Assembly (NCBI RefSeq): GCF_038002825.1 | Contig: NZ_JBBODF010000001.1 | Span: 1,178,001-1,242,000 of the forward strand | Direction: 5' to 3' | Length of the DNA stretch: 64,000 nt | Source: Paenibacillus sp. FSL H8-0048 | GTDB lineage: Bacteria > Bacillota > Bacilli > Paenibacillales > Paenibacillaceae | Shown here: piece after piece, positions 16,150 to 25,257 of the stretch | Layout of the letters: the number at the start of each line of letters is the position of its first letter | Numbering within the stretch: position 1 is the first letter of the stretch | Notes under the pieces: generated by a model | The model's input: the letters and a program-made list of their open reading frames with translations, nothing else | Told to the model about the DNA's origin: nothing | Databases searched by the model: none | Program-made: the position numbers and the translations under genes

Positions 16150-18078
16150 TTAACTGTAGAACTCCCAGAATACAAGCTGGGCCAGCAGAATCGACATCAT
16201 CACCATGGGCACGATGGCCGGCCAATGGTTACGTGCCGGTGGGACAGACGGAGACCGGCGCTTCATCAAGGTTAGCAATAGCGCAGCGATAAGCAATGCC
16301 GCCAGGCCGGTCAATGCAATATTCACTATAATCTGAGGATATACGTCCGCATACGCACGTTCACTGTTGCTTAGCATCCGCAAAGCCAGCACCAGATTGT
16401 TCACGACCAGACCGGTACCGGTTAAAGTCAATCCGGCCGTAAGCTTCCGGTTAGCGGAACGGGGGGCAGGACGGTTACGGAGAGCTCTCCTTTTGCCCAG
16501 AAATGCCTGTACCAGCAACACAAACGGAGCAATTACAAAATAAGCAATCGCCAGTGCAGCAAGTGCTGCACTGATGAGCAGCATCGGCATGGACCGGCCC
16601 GGAGACAGCGGCAGATAATCGGTGGTGTACACCGAGACAGTCTCTACCTTTCCCTCGTTCACTTTAGCATACAGCATCGGCCACGCATCCAGCCCTGAAT
16701 CCCCGCCCGTCTTCTCATAGAGGTAGGGCTGAACCTGCTGATAGCTCCCGCTCATCCCGACAAGAGACACCTGAAGCTGACCTTCGCCCTGAGGCTCAAG
16801 CTTCATCATCGTGAGATAAGGGAACAGCTTCATGAAGCCGTGTCCGGGACGGCGCGCTGCCACGAATCTGCCTTCCACCTCTGACACGTCCGGCAGAACC
16901 GCTGTCTCCGTCTGCGCTCTCTGTCCCACTGCCGCTTTGGTCAGACCATGAACAATATGAGATTCGCCCGCCTGATTCGTCATGACGATAACCGCAAACC
17001 GGTCTTCCGGCACAAGCATCAGATTGGTGGCAAAAGCAATCGTGTTCCCGCCATGTCCCAGTGTCCGGTGTGCCCCGGGATACTCCCAGAATCCATGGGC
17101 GATGCCCGGCATAGCTTCCGCAGCGGAATGACTCCGGGTCAGCATCGTATCCAGCGTACCCGACTTCTGGAACAACGGGGATTGCTCTCCGGCTGCTGGA
17201 ATGAAGGCCATGGCAAACTTGGCCAGATCCTCCGCAGTCCCGTTATTGCCGCCGTTAGGGTACATGGACATATAATTCCATGAGCCCTGTTTGAAGGAGC
17301 CTTTACCGGCGAAGAAATACCCTTTTGCCTTGTGCTCCAGCAGCTCCGGACGATCTTCCACCACAGAATACGCGATAGAATGCTTCATACCCAGCGGCTC
17401 AAAAATATGCTCCTGGACGTATTCATGATACGGTTGCCCGCTGATTCTCTCCACAATGTAGGCGGCCAGCGAGTTGCCGTAGTTGGAATAAGCGACCACC
17501 TCACCCGGTCTGTAGATCTGAGCCGGCTGGGCCAGCTTTAGCCCTTCTTCCAGTGACCGCACTTCCTTAGGAGACTGATATGCCATGTCGAACATATACT
17601 CTTCGAATCCGGCACTGTGGTTCATCAGCTGCAGCATCGTGATCGGCTCGTCATACTTCAGCTTGGTTAAGAAATTCTCCGGCAGAAGCTTACGGATATC
17701 TTCGCTCAAATCCAGCTTCCCCTGCTCGGCCAGCTGCATGACTGAAGTCCAAACTGCAAGCTTGCTGATCGAGCCCCATTCCATGACCGTATCCGGGGAG
17801 ACAGGGATCTGCTGCTCCACATCGGCGTAGCCGTACCCCTTGGACAACACAATCTGTCCATCCTTAACCATCACAACCGACGCGCCTACGGTCTGCGTTC
17901 CTATGTACTCTTCAACATACTCGTCTACAAAAGCTTCCAGCCCGTTCAGCGGGATACCGGATGGGGTAGCTCCCCCGCCACGTGCCGTTCCACTGCCTTG
18001 CTCTGCCGCCTTCGCTGTAACCCCTCCGCACAACAGCAGTAATACCGCGAATAGAACTATCATTCCTCGTCTCCGCAA
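16150..18078 (-). CDS. Membrane-anchored serine hydrolase (beta-lactamase/PBP class C family)
   Basis: About 642 residues. The signal peptide begins with three Arg and a hydrophobic core, MIVLFAVLLLLCGG. The catalytic domain shows the SxxK motif SISK, the YxN motif YSN and HGG in LGHGGNT. Four C-terminal membrane helices lie after about residue 490, a layout common in Bacillota hydrolases that act on peptidoglycan peptides or D-amino acid esters outside the cell. The start is set at TTG 18076-18078, which has GGGAGAG 7 nt upstream. The frame extends to 18225 but without signals. Divergent from the photolyase gene. Confidence 0.85.
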   Translation of the reverse strand: MRRRGMIVLFAVLLLLCGGVTAKAAEQGSGTARGGGATPSGIPLNGLEAFVDEYVEEYIGTQTVGASVVMVKDGQIVLSKGYGYADVEQQIPVSPDTVMEWGSISKLAVWTSVMQLAEQGKLDLSEDIRKLLPENFLTKLKYDEPITMLQLMNHSAGFEEYMFDMAYQSPKEVRSLEEGLKLAQPAQIYRPGEVVAYSNYGNSLAAYIVERISGQPYHEYVQEHIFEPLGMKHSIAYSVVEDRPELLEHKAKGYFFAGKGSFKQGSWNYMSMYPNGGNNGTAEDLAKFAMAFIPAAGEQSPLFQKSGTLDTMLTRSHSAAEAMPGIAHGFWEYPGAHRTLGHGGNTIAFATNLMLVPEDRFAVIVMTNQAGESHIVHGLTKAAVGQRAQTETAVLPDVSEVEGRFVAARRPGHGFMKLFPYLTMMKLEPQGEGQLQVSLVGMSGSYQQVQPYLYEKTGGDSGLDAWPMLYAKVNEGKVETVSVYTTDYLPLSPGRSMPMLLISAALAALAIAYFVIAPFVLLVQAFLGKRRALRNRPAPRSANRKLTAGLTLTGTGLVVNNLVLALRMLSNSERAYADVYPQIIVNIALTGLAALLIAALLLTLMKRRSPSVPPARNHWPAIVPMVMMSILLAQLVFWEFYS

Positions 18079-18227
18079 AATAAGATCTCTCCCTAATCCA
18101 GCAAATTCTAGTAGCTCTTCTATTCTAACAAAAACCTGACACTTCAGCCGTATATTCTTGTAATTGTTTAAACGGGGTATATAGTATAGAGACATGATAT
18201 TTATCGCTGAAAGGAACTCTATCACCT

Positions 18228-19589
18228 ATGATCCTCTTCATTCACCGCAAAGATCTGCGGACTGCTGATCTGCCGGCCTTTGACGCTATAGCTGCTGCCG
18301 GAGTATGCTCACTGCATGTATTAATACTGGAGCCGTTTCTGCTAAGGAATAAGCGTTATCTGGAGCATAGCGGCCGCAATTTCCTCCAGCATGTTGCCCG
18401 CCTCCGGCAGGAATATGCGGAGCAAGGCAAGCAACTCCATCTCCTGTACGGGGAGCCGGAGGAGATCCTCAGACGGCTGGCACAGCTGCATCCCATTCAG
18501 GAGGTCAGCATACATGCAGACTATACCCCCTATGCCCTTAAGCGGGACCAGTTGCTGCGAGAGACTGCCCATGCGCTGGGACTTCGCTTCCAGGCACCGC
18601 ATGACCGTATGCTCTGTGATGATCTGGAAGATTTCATGGATTGGTGCGGCCGGAGTGAGCCGTTCAAGGTGTTCACCCCCTTCTACCGCCGCTGGCGCAC
18701 CTACCTCGCTCAGCGGTTTCGGCCCCCGTACACTGAGGGAGTGGAGAGCTTGCAGACGGCGGATCTTCATCCAGAGGTGAGAGATGCCTTCAGGATTCCT
18801 GAGGAAATAACACAGCAGCTCACTCCAATGGACCTCGACGCCAAGGTGATGAATCCAGGCCTCACACTGGAGGATTTCATTATGAAAGAACTCCGGCATT
18901 ACCCGGATACCCGCGACCAGTACGCGGAGGACCGGACAAGCCGGATGAGCAGCCATCTGAATGTTGGGGCTATCTCAGCACGCGCTGTCTATAGCAGGCT
19001 GATTGAAGAAAATGGGCTGGGGGAGGAATGGCTGCGGCAATTGGCCTGGAGGGATTTCTATCTGTATCAGGCGAGGCTGGACGGGGATTTCTTCAATTAT
19101 GAGAAGGTCTATGATCTGTCTGCTCTGGGAACACAGCACTTCGAGGCGTGGTCCCAGGGCAGAACCGGCGTTCCGGTCATCGATGCGGCCATGCGCCAGT
19201 TGAATGCAACCGGCTGGATGCCGAACCGCCTTCGGATGATTACGGCGATGTTCCTGACGAAGAATCTGGGCTGTCCGTTCATCTACGGCGAACGTTATTT
19301 CCGGCTCAAGCTAAGCGATTACGACAATGCCCAGAACCGTGGCGGCTGGCTGTGGAGCTCTTCGCTCGGCTTCGATGCCTCTCCCTATTTCCGGGTGATG
19401 AATCCGGTCACCCAATCCCAGACTCATGATCCGGGGGGCAGCTATATCCGTACCTGGCTGCCAGAACGCGCAGACTGGTCTGACAAAGACATTCATTTGC
19501 CTGCCGATGATGCCATCGTTGACCTGAAGCGGTCCCGGGCGCTGGCCATTGAAGTCTATAAAGAGATTATGCGAAGCCGCAAGAAATGA
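18228..19589 (+). CDS. phrB: Deoxyribodipyrimidine photolyase (class I CPD)
   Basis: 453 residues. The N-terminal alpha/beta antenna domain begins MILFIHRKDLRTADLPAFD. The C-terminal FAD-binding domain contains TGWMPNRLRMITAMFLTKNL, NGGW-like RGGWLWSSSLGFDASPYFRVMNP and a terminal RTWLPE. The enzyme repairs cyclobutane pyrimidine dimers using blue light. It is monocistronic, ending in a hairpin at 19592. Confidence 0.92.
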   Translation: MILFIHRKDLRTADLPAFDAIAAAGVCSLHVLILEPFLLRNKRYLEHSGRNFLQHVARLRQEYAEQGKQLHLLYGEPEEILRRLAQLHPIQEVSIHADYTPYALKRDQLLRETAHALGLRFQAPHDRMLCDDLEDFMDWCGRSEPFKVFTPFYRRWRTYLAQRFRPPYTEGVESLQTADLHPEVRDAFRIPEEITQQLTPMDLDAKVMNPGLTLEDFIMKELRHYPDTRDQYAEDRTSRMSSHLNVGAISARAVYSRLIEENGLGEEWLRQLAWRDFYLYQARLDGDFFNYEKVYDLSALGTQHFEAWSQGRTGVPVIDAAMRQLNATGWMPNRLRMITAMFLTKNLGCPFIYGERYFRLKLSDYDNAQNRGGWLWSSSLGFDASPYFRVMNPVTQSQTHDPGGSYIRTWLPERADWSDKDIHLPADDAIVDLKRSRALAIEVYKEIMRSRKK

Positions 19590-19591
19590 TA

Positions 19592-19613
19592 AAGCCGGGT
19601 CATAGCCCGGCTT
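19592..19613. terminator. Hairpin between convergent photolyase and ABC permease genes
   Basis: Perfect 8-bp stem AAGCCGGG / CCCGGCTT without a long T-tract. It probably serves both convergent transcripts. Confidence 0.6.
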
Positions 19614-19622
19614 GCAGCAGCA

Positions 19623-20261
19623 TCAGAACTCCTTATTCCGGTGAATCCGCACGGCCGTCACATAAGATACGGCGAACAAGAGAACCGCCAACAGCAGGGA
19701 TGCATACCCGGTCTCTGGTCCATTGAAGTTGACACCGTCCATATACCGGCGCAGGAGCAGCCAAACCAGAATCCGGAGGACTACAGCGATTCCAGCGGCT
19801 ACCATCACCATCAGCTCGCTTTTGTCCACACCGAATTTAAGCACAATCGGATAATAGACCGCCAGCGTTGTGATGGCCAGCGATAAACCGAACGTGAACC
19901 CGGTGGACAGGCTCCAGCCCGAGGTGTCCACGCCTTTGGCATAGATCACCCCTATAGTAAGCAGGCTCGTAGCCGTCCCCATCAGAATCAGCAGCAGAAA
20001 GCTTAAGTACTTGGCATAGATCACCGTTCTCCTTCTGATCGGCAATGTGAGCTCAAAGCGGTTCCACTTCGATGCCTCATCTGCCTGCAGGGAGGCTCCG
20101 ATGCTCACCACAAAGACCAGAATCTGCGCACCAATGATGGCATTCAGTATAGAGTTATCAATTACGGCCAATGGGACCAGCGCCAGCATCAGCGCAATGC
20201 CCAGGGAAGTCTTGATCGTATTTTGCAGCGAGTAGTAGTTATTAAGCAGCAGTCCGCGCAT
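19623..20261 (-). CDS. ABC-2 type transporter permease
   Basis: 212 residues with six predicted membrane helices. The family feature RRRTVIYAKYLSFLLLIL resembles ABC2_membrane_5/YtrC-like permeases. It is the third gene of a GntR-ATPase-permease operon and begins one base after the ATPase stop. The substrate is unknown. Such small export or bacitracin-type sensor transporters in Bacillota are often regulated by the first gene of the operon. Confidence 0.85.
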   Translation of the reverse strand: MRGLLLNNYYSLQNTIKTSLGIALMLALVPLAVIDNSILNAIIGAQILVFVVSIGASLQADEASKWNRFELTLPIRRRTVIYAKYLSFLLLILMGTATSLLTIGVIYAKGVDTSGWSLSTGFTFGLSLAITTLAVYYPIVLKFGVDKSELMVMVAAGIAVVLRILVWLLLRRYMDGVNFNGPETGYASLLLAVLLFAVSYVTAVRIHRNKEF

Positions 20262-20262
20262 C

Positions 20263-21126
20263 CTATTTCGCCCCCTTTACCAGCAGCAGTAGAATTTCTT
20301 CAATAGATACCTGATCGACGGTGATCCCGCTATATTGCTGCTCAAAGATTCTTCTGTCTCTCACCAGCACATCGGTCTGATGCTCCCTCACCCGGTAAGC
20401 CAGCCTGTCTCCTTCATCAATACTCTGGAACTGGCCGCTGGTACAGCGGGCCACGCCGTAGTCGTAGATCAACTCATCCTTCATCGCTGTCAGAATGATC
20501 TGCCCTTGATGGATGAAGGTGATATAATCGGCGATTTTCTCCAGATCGCTTGTGATATGGGAGGACATCAGTATAGCGTGACGCTCATCCTCTACGAATT
20601 CCAGGAACACCTCCAGAATCTCCTCTCTGGTCACCGGGTCCAGCCCTGAAGTGGCCTCATCCAGAATCAACAGCTTGGGATGGTGTGACAAGGCGGCAGC
20701 AATCGCCAGCTTCATCGTCATCCCCCGTGAGAACCCGCTGATCTTCTGGTTCATAGGCAGGCCGAACTTCCCTGTAAGCTTGGCGTAGACTTCCTGGTCC
20801 CACTGCTTATAGACGCCGCGCATGACCTTAGCCAGCTTAGCCGGGGTCAGCACCGCCGGGAAATTGGCCGAATCCAGCACCACTCCGATGTCTTCGCGTA
20901 ATGCCATGTCTGTATCCGTCATCTCGCGGCCCAGCAGCCGGATCGTTCCGCTGTCAATCTGAACTGTGTTCAGAATGGACTTGATCGTTGTCGTCTTCCC
21001 GGCCCCGTTCTCCCCCACGAACCCCATAATCGATCCGCTGGGAATAGCGAATGATACATTGTCCAGCATAAAGCCGGAATCGGCATAGGACTTGGTCAGT
21101 CCGGTGATTTCCAAACTAAGATTCAT
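20263..21126 (-). CDS. ABC transporter ATP-binding protein
   Basis: 287 residues. Walker A is GENGAGKTTT, the signature loop is SGFSRGMTMKLAIAAAL and Walker B is LLILDEATSGLD, followed by the H-loop His in LMSSHI. The C-terminal extension of about 70 residues is typical of the EcsA/YtrB group. It forms a complex with the permease encoded next. Its ATG lies inside the end of the GntR gene (11-nt overlap), indicating translational coupling. Confidence 0.92.
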   Translation of the reverse strand: MNLSLEITGLTKSYADSGFMLDNVSFAIPSGSIMGFVGENGAGKTTTIKSILNTVQIDSGTIRLLGREMTDTDMALREDIGVVLDSANFPAVLTPAKLAKVMRGVYKQWDQEVYAKLTGKFGLPMNQKISGFSRGMTMKLAIAAALSHHPKLLILDEATSGLDPVTREEILEVFLEFVEDERHAILMSSHITSDLEKIADYITFIHQGQIILTAMKDELIYDYGVARCTSGQFQSIDEGDRLAYRVREHQTDVLVRDRRIFEQQYSGITVDQVSIEEILLLLVKGAK

Positions 21127-21502
21127 TATTCTCCTCCTTGTAAAAGATAGTCAGCATATCCACCATCGTATCCAGTTTGATTCCGCTTGCACGGGCGATT
21201 TCGGCCGCCTTCATTAGATGCTCATCCACCTTCTTCAATTGCTCTTCCTGAAAGACATCCTGGTTCACGGCCGAGACGAAGCTTCCGCGCCCGACCGTCG
21301 TTTCGATGAATCCGTCACGTTGCAGGTCCTCATACGCCTTCTGTACGGTGATGACACTGACCTGAATGGACTTAGCCAAGGCGCGCATCGAAGGAATGGG
21401 GTCTCCTGCCTGGAGCTCTCCGCTCATGATTTTGCCTTTGATCTGCGAGGTGATCTGCTCATAAATGGGCTTGTTCCTGTTACTGCTGATGATAATCTCC
21501 AC
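21116..21502 (-). CDS. GntR-family regulator, YtrA type
   Basis: 128 residues. The N-terminal winged helix contains PIYEQITSQIKGKIMSGELQAGDPIPSMRALA and ISVITVQKAYEDLQRDGFI-like recognition elements. The short C-terminal helical part with two helices is typical of the YtrA subgroup. The GTG at 21500-21502 is preceded by AAGGAGG at 6 nt and is chosen over a longer frame to 21547. The gene leads a GntR-ATPase-permease operon and probably represses it through the palindrome just upstream. Confidence 0.9.
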   Translation of the reverse strand: MEIIISSNRNKPIYEQITSQIKGKIMSGELQAGDPIPSMRALAKSIQVSVITVQKAYEDLQRDGFIETTVGRGSFVSAVNQDVFQEEQLKKVDEHLMKAAEIARASGIKLDTMVDMLTIFYKEENNES

Positions 21503-21532
21503 ACGCTTCCTCCTTGCGTGAACAATGTACTT

Positions 21533-21548
21533 ATTGTACCAGTACAAT
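21533..21548 (-). promoter_or_regulatory. Candidate operator for the GntR regulator
   Basis: ATTGTAC-CA-GTACAAT is an inverted repeat with perfect 7-bp arms 31 bp upstream of the GTG start. A second, looser ACAAT...ATTGT pair overlaps it on the gene side (21522-21537). Position and symmetry suit a YtrA-type repressor site. Confidence 0.65.
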
Positions 21549-21586
21549 ATAACTGATCTTTGGGGATTTGTAAATCCTTATCCTTC

Positions 21587-21619
21587 AAAAAAAAGAGCCA
21601 ACCCCTCACGGGTTAGCCC
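21587..21619 (-). terminator. Terminator after the metallophosphoesterase gene
   Basis: On the minus strand GGCTAACCC pairs with GGGTTGGCT (two wobble pairs) and is followed by eight T residues. Confidence 0.8.
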
Positions 21620-21625
21620 TGTCAC

Positions 21626-22738
21626 TTACTTACCTGCATTCGAAAACTGCACCTGAATGGACACTACCTCCGAGCGTGAACCGATGCGGATCGGCGGGCC
21701 CCAGAAGCCATAGCCTGAAGAGACAACGGTATTCAGTTTCCCCTTCTTCAAATACCCCCAGTCATTCTCGAACACCCTGGAAGTGATTAGATTGGCCGGC
21801 GCGATCTGCCCGCGGTGTGTATGGCCGGAGACCATCAGGTCGATGCCCTGCTCCTCTGCAATTCCGAACTCCACCGGCTGATGCTCCAGCATGAACACCG
21901 GCTTGGCATGATCGATATCCTTGGTCAGATCGGCCAGCTTGGCCCGCTCCTTATCACTGTAATCCTTACGTCCAATCAGGGTGAGCCAGCCGCCCACCTC
22001 GACGTCTTCATCATAGAGCACCTGCATCCCGCTCTCCTTCAGCAGGCCGATGATCTCCTCTGTCCCGCCCTTGAACCGGTCGTGGTTCCCCAGGGAAGCA
22101 TACACACCAAGCGGAGCTTCAAGCTTCGCCAGCACAGCGCCGAGGCCTTTGTCCTTATAGGGCCTGACGTCATCATCCACGATGTCGCCCGGAAGCAGGA
22201 TCAGATCGGGGCGCAAGGCGTTAATCTCCTGCACCATCCGCTCCGCATGGCGTTTGCCGGATAAATAACCGAAGTGCATATCCGAAGCCATCACAATGTG
22301 AAGCTTCCCGCCGGCCGGACCCGGCTTGTCAATCTGCACCTCATAGGAACGCACAACCGGGCTGTACGCGTTATAGCTTCCATATCCAATCAGGGCGATC
22401 AGAATAACCAGCGTCAGGATACCGGACCACTTCTGAACCGCGCGGCGCGGCAGCTTGGACAGCTTCGTGAGCCAGACCATCAGGTGTACGAGAGGAAGAA
22501 GCATGAGCAGCAGACTGAATACGGCCAGCCAGTAGCTGCCTATGACGCTTAAGACCGCTGACCCCGCCACCACTCTGGAGAGAATCAGCGAGCTGGCCAG
22601 AAAGATCAGTACGATGATGTAGAACAGCCGGAACCGTCCGGAGACAACCGGCTTGATCCAGCTCCAGCCGCTCCAGCCAATATAGAAGACTACCAGGGCA
22701 TATATCGCAATAAATACCAGTCCGAGAATAATAAACAT
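21626..22738 (-). CDS. Membrane-anchored metallophosphoesterase
   Basis: 370 residues. Four predicted membrane helices fill about residues 1-130. A calcineurin-like phosphoesterase domain follows with the metal-binding motifs DMHFG, GDIVDD, GNHD and GHTHRGQ. This is the YkuE/YaeI-like layout, whose members act on phospholipid-type substrates at the membrane. The exact substrate is not known here. The ATG follows GGAGC at 7 nt. Divergent from the MFS transporter. Confidence 0.88.
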   Translation of the reverse strand: MFIILGLVFIAIYALVVFYIGWSGWSWIKPVVSGRFRLFYIIVLIFLASSLILSRVVAGSAVLSVIGSYWLAVFSLLLMLLPLVHLMVWLTKLSKLPRRAVQKWSGILTLVILIALIGYGSYNAYSPVVRSYEVQIDKPGPAGGKLHIVMASDMHFGYLSGKRHAERMVQEINALRPDLILLPGDIVDDDVRPYKDKGLGAVLAKLEAPLGVYASLGNHDRFKGGTEEIIGLLKESGMQVLYDEDVEVGGWLTLIGRKDYSDKERAKLADLTKDIDHAKPVFMLEHQPVEFGIAEEQGIDLMVSGHTHRGQIAPANLITSRVFENDWGYLKKGKLNTVVSSGYGFWGPPIRIGSRSEVVSIQVQFSNAGK

Positions 22739-22804
22739 GCAATCAGCTCCAATTTGTGTTAAATAAATATAGTGCAGACTATCGACAACCTGGAGGATTT
22801 CATT

Positions 22805-24037
22805 ATGGCAAAACCCTTTTTTCCGCGGCTGGAGGGAAACAGCCGGGGCTGCTTGACCTTTGAGCCTTTTTTCCTGATTCCCTTTAGCATGTTCTCTACC
22901 TATGCCACCCTGTACATGTATGAGCTTGGACTCACCGAGCTGAACATCGGCTGGATAACAACCATCGGACTCATAGTACAGGTATTCTCCTCTTTGCTCA
23001 GCGGATATTTAACGGACCGGCTGGGACGCAAGCGGGCTATACTATACTTTGACCTGCTCAGTTGGAGCCTCGCCACCTTATTATGGGCCTTCTCACAGAA
23101 CCTGTGGTTTTTCGTGGCGGCTGCGGTGATTAACGGCTTCCAGCGTGTGCCGCATATCGCCTTTTATTGCCTGATTGTTGAAGATACCCGCCCCGCTGAC
23201 CGGACCTATGTATTCACACTGCTGCAAATTATCGGGGTGATCGGAGGCCTGTTCGCACCGCTGGGCGGTCTGCTTGTCCACCAGTATGGCATGGTCACGG
23301 GCATGAGGATCATGTACGTGCTGGCCTTCCTCTTCATGACCTTCCAGTTCGTGGGCCGTCACCTGACTACCCGGGAGACCGAGGCCGGCATCCGCAAAAG
23401 ACAGGAGACCCGGAAGCTCGGCCTCAGGGAGAGTATGATTGAATACGGCGGCGCCTTCCGTGACCTGGGGGCTGAGCGCAATCTGCTGCTGATCTTCGGC
23501 GTATACATTCTGTTCAACTTCCAGGCTACGCTGAAAAGCACCTACCTGTACCTGTATCTGGCAGATTACATCCATCTGGACAGCGGCATCCTCTCACTGT
23601 TCCCCGCAGTGACCTCAGTCATCATGCTGCTGACTCTGTGGCTGCTGATGCCCAGAATCCCGGATCAGAGTGCTAACCGCGCAATGATGGCAGGCTTCGG
23701 CTTATCTGCTCTGTCGAATGCCATGCTGGTTCTCTATCCGTCAGCGAGCTTCATCTGGATCGGGCTGAGCACCATTCTGGCAGCCGTAGGCCTCATGATC
23801 AGCTCTCCTTATCTGGAAGCAGCCGTGCAGAACGCCATTGACGATGATAAGCGGGCCAAGGTCTTCTCTATGCTGTCCGTCCTGATTCTGTTATTCACCG
23901 CACCTGCGGGCATTATCGGAGGCTGGGCGTACAAGCTCGACCCGAGAATTCCACTGTGGCTGGTAACCGCAGCGTTCGCTGCCTCTTATCTGCTACTGTA
24001 TCTATACCGCAGACGGACTGCTCCGCAGAGCACATGA
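22805..24037 (+). CDS. Major facilitator superfamily transporter
   Basis: About 410 residues with 12 predicted membrane helices. The loop between helices 2 and 3 has the MFS motif GYLTDRLGRKRAI. The substrate cannot be told and a drug or metabolite exporter is likely. The ATG at 22805 is preceded by GGAGG at 8 nt, so it is preferred over a codon at 22772. Confidence 0.88.
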   Translation: MAKPFFPRLEGNSRGCLTFEPFFLIPFSMFSTYATLYMYELGLTELNIGWITTIGLIVQVFSSLLSGYLTDRLGRKRAILYFDLLSWSLATLLWAFSQNLWFFVAAAVINGFQRVPHIAFYCLIVEDTRPADRTYVFTLLQIIGVIGGLFAPLGGLLVHQYGMVTGMRIMYVLAFLFMTFQFVGRHLTTRETEAGIRKRQETRKLGLRESMIEYGGAFRDLGAERNLLLIFGVYILFNFQATLKSTYLYLYLADYIHLDSGILSLFPAVTSVIMLLTLWLLMPRIPDQSANRAMMAGFGLSALSNAMLVLYPSASFIWIGLSTILAAVGLMISSPYLEAAVQNAIDDDKRAKVFSMLSVLILLFTAPAGIIGGWAYKLDPRIPLWLVTAAFAASYLLLYLYRRRTAPQST

Positions 24038-24055
24038 ACCCGGCCAAATATTACA

Positions 24056-24106
24056 ACAGGGATGTCCGCAGCAGCACTAGTGCTGTGGACATCCCTGTTC
24101 TTTTAT
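24056..24106. terminator. Bidirectional terminator between the MFS gene and mrpG
   Basis: A long stem with arms starting ACAGGGATGTCC and ending GGACATCCCTGT, followed by TTCTTTT on the plus strand. The two genes converge here and mrpG ends at 24103, within the hairpin region. Confidence 0.75.
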
Positions 24107-24513
24107 GGTGATGCGTCAGTCTTCACACGTTCCGTTGCCTGTTCCGTTGCTTGTTCCTTTTCCAGCGCCTCCTTGAGATCATCCTGAACGCGGCGGCTCC
24201 AGAGCGGAACACCGGAACGGTAGGCCGCGCGGCCTGTCAGATGAGCGGAGAGCGGCGAAGTCATGAAGACGAACACGATTCCGAGCAGCAGCTTGGCACT
24301 GATGAAGTCAAGGAAGAAGGCGAAATACAGGAATGCGCCGCTGAGTACACAGAGCACACCAAGCGTAGCACTTTTGGCAGCGGCATGTGATCTTAAGTAG
24401 ACATCGGGCAAACGGATCAGCCCTACAGAGCTGACTGCGCTAAGCAAGGCCCCGGTCAGAATCAGCAGGACAAACACATACTCAATGATCGTCTTGATCA
24501 TGTCCATGTTCAA
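24103..24513 (-). CDS. mrpG: Mrp Na+/H+ antiporter subunit G
   Basis: 136 residues with three predicted membrane helices, beginning in IIEYVFVLLILTGALLSAVSSVGLIRLPDVYLRSHAA, which is typical of MnhG/PhaG. It is the last gene of the Mrp operon and overlaps mrpF by 32 nt if the TTG at 24511-24513 is used (GGGGAG 6 nt upstream). ATGs at 24507 and 24501 are alternatives. The charged C-terminal tail is longer than strictly needed. Part of the hetero-oligomeric monovalent cation/proton antiporter. Confidence 0.92.
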   Translation of the reverse strand: MNMDMIKTIIEYVFVLLILTGALLSAVSSVGLIRLPDVYLRSHAAAKSATLGVLCVLSGAFLYFAFFLDFISAKLLLGIVFVFMTSPLSAHLTGRAAYRSGVPLWSRRVQDDLKEALEKEQATEQATERVKTDASP

Positions 24514-24775
24514 ACACCACTCCCCTTTCGATATATCTGGCCAAAGCCATCGTCCCGATAAAAGAGAGGATTCCGATCAGAAGAATATATTCTATAAAGG
24601 CTTGCGTCTTGAACAGAACCGAGAGGACGGCCACCATCGCCAGCAGATTGATACCGATGGTATCGAGTGCGGCAACCCGGTCAGGCAGTGATGGCCCCTT
24701 AACCACCCTCCAGGCACAGATTCCAATGGAGATGACCATAATCGACAACGCCAGCATAAGAATCGATTGAATCAT
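24482..24775 (-). CDS. mrpF: Mrp Na+/H+ antiporter subunit F
   Basis: 97 residues with three predicted membrane helices. The family motif GPSLPDRVAALDTIGINLLAM is clear. Its ATG overlaps the mrpE stop by 4 nt (ATGA), indicating coupled translation. Small core subunit of the Mrp complex, also implicated in cholate efflux in Bacillus subtilis. Confidence 0.93.
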   Translation of the reverse strand: MIQSILMLALSIMVISIGICAWRVVKGPSLPDRVAALDTIGINLLAMVAVLSVLFKTQAFIEYILLIGILSFIGTMALARYIERGVVFEHGHDQDDH

Positions 24776-25257
24776 GAACGGCTCACCTCCAGAATTGCGC
24801 GTTCAAAGGTATTACGGATATTCGCATCGAACTGCTCCACATCCTGAATGTCCATGGCATGAATGTACAAGGTCCGGTTGTCTTTGGACACCTCCAGCAC
24901 GACGGAACCCGGCGTAAGGCAGAGCATCGTGATCAGCACGGCTACTTCCCAGTCCGACTTCAGCTCGGTATGGTACATCAGGATAGCAGGGCGTATATTG
25001 AGACTCGGTCTAAGCACCGCCTTCACCACTACATAGCTGGATACCACAAGCTCGCGCAGCAGCAAGGCTCCCAGCTTCAGAATCGCCCATATTTTGCCCA
25101 GATACAGCCGTCCGTCGAAGAAGCGCCGCATGACCACCAGCACGGCCACCCCCAGCACATAGCCGACGATGAAGCCGGAGGCCGTCCAGTCATTATTCAG
25201 GAACATCCACAGGAAGGCGATCATGAGATTCAATAATATTTGAAAGGCCATCTTCAT
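24772..25257 (-). CDS. mrpE: Mrp Na+/H+ antiporter subunit E
   Basis: 161 residues. Two N-terminal membrane helices are followed by a cytosolic part with LCLTPGSVVLEVSKDNRTLYIHAMD, the signature region of MnhE/PhaE. It directly abuts the mrpD stop with no spacer. Needed for assembly and stability of the antiporter complex in related systems. Confidence 0.93.
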   Translation of the reverse strand: MKMAFQILLNLMIAFLWMFLNNDWTASGFIVGYVLGVAVLVVMRRFFDGRLYLGKIWAILKLGALLLRELVVSSYVVVKAVLRPSLNIRPAILMYHTELKSDWEVAVLITMLCLTPGSVVLEVSKDNRTLYIHAMDIQDVEQFDANIRNTFERAILEVSRS

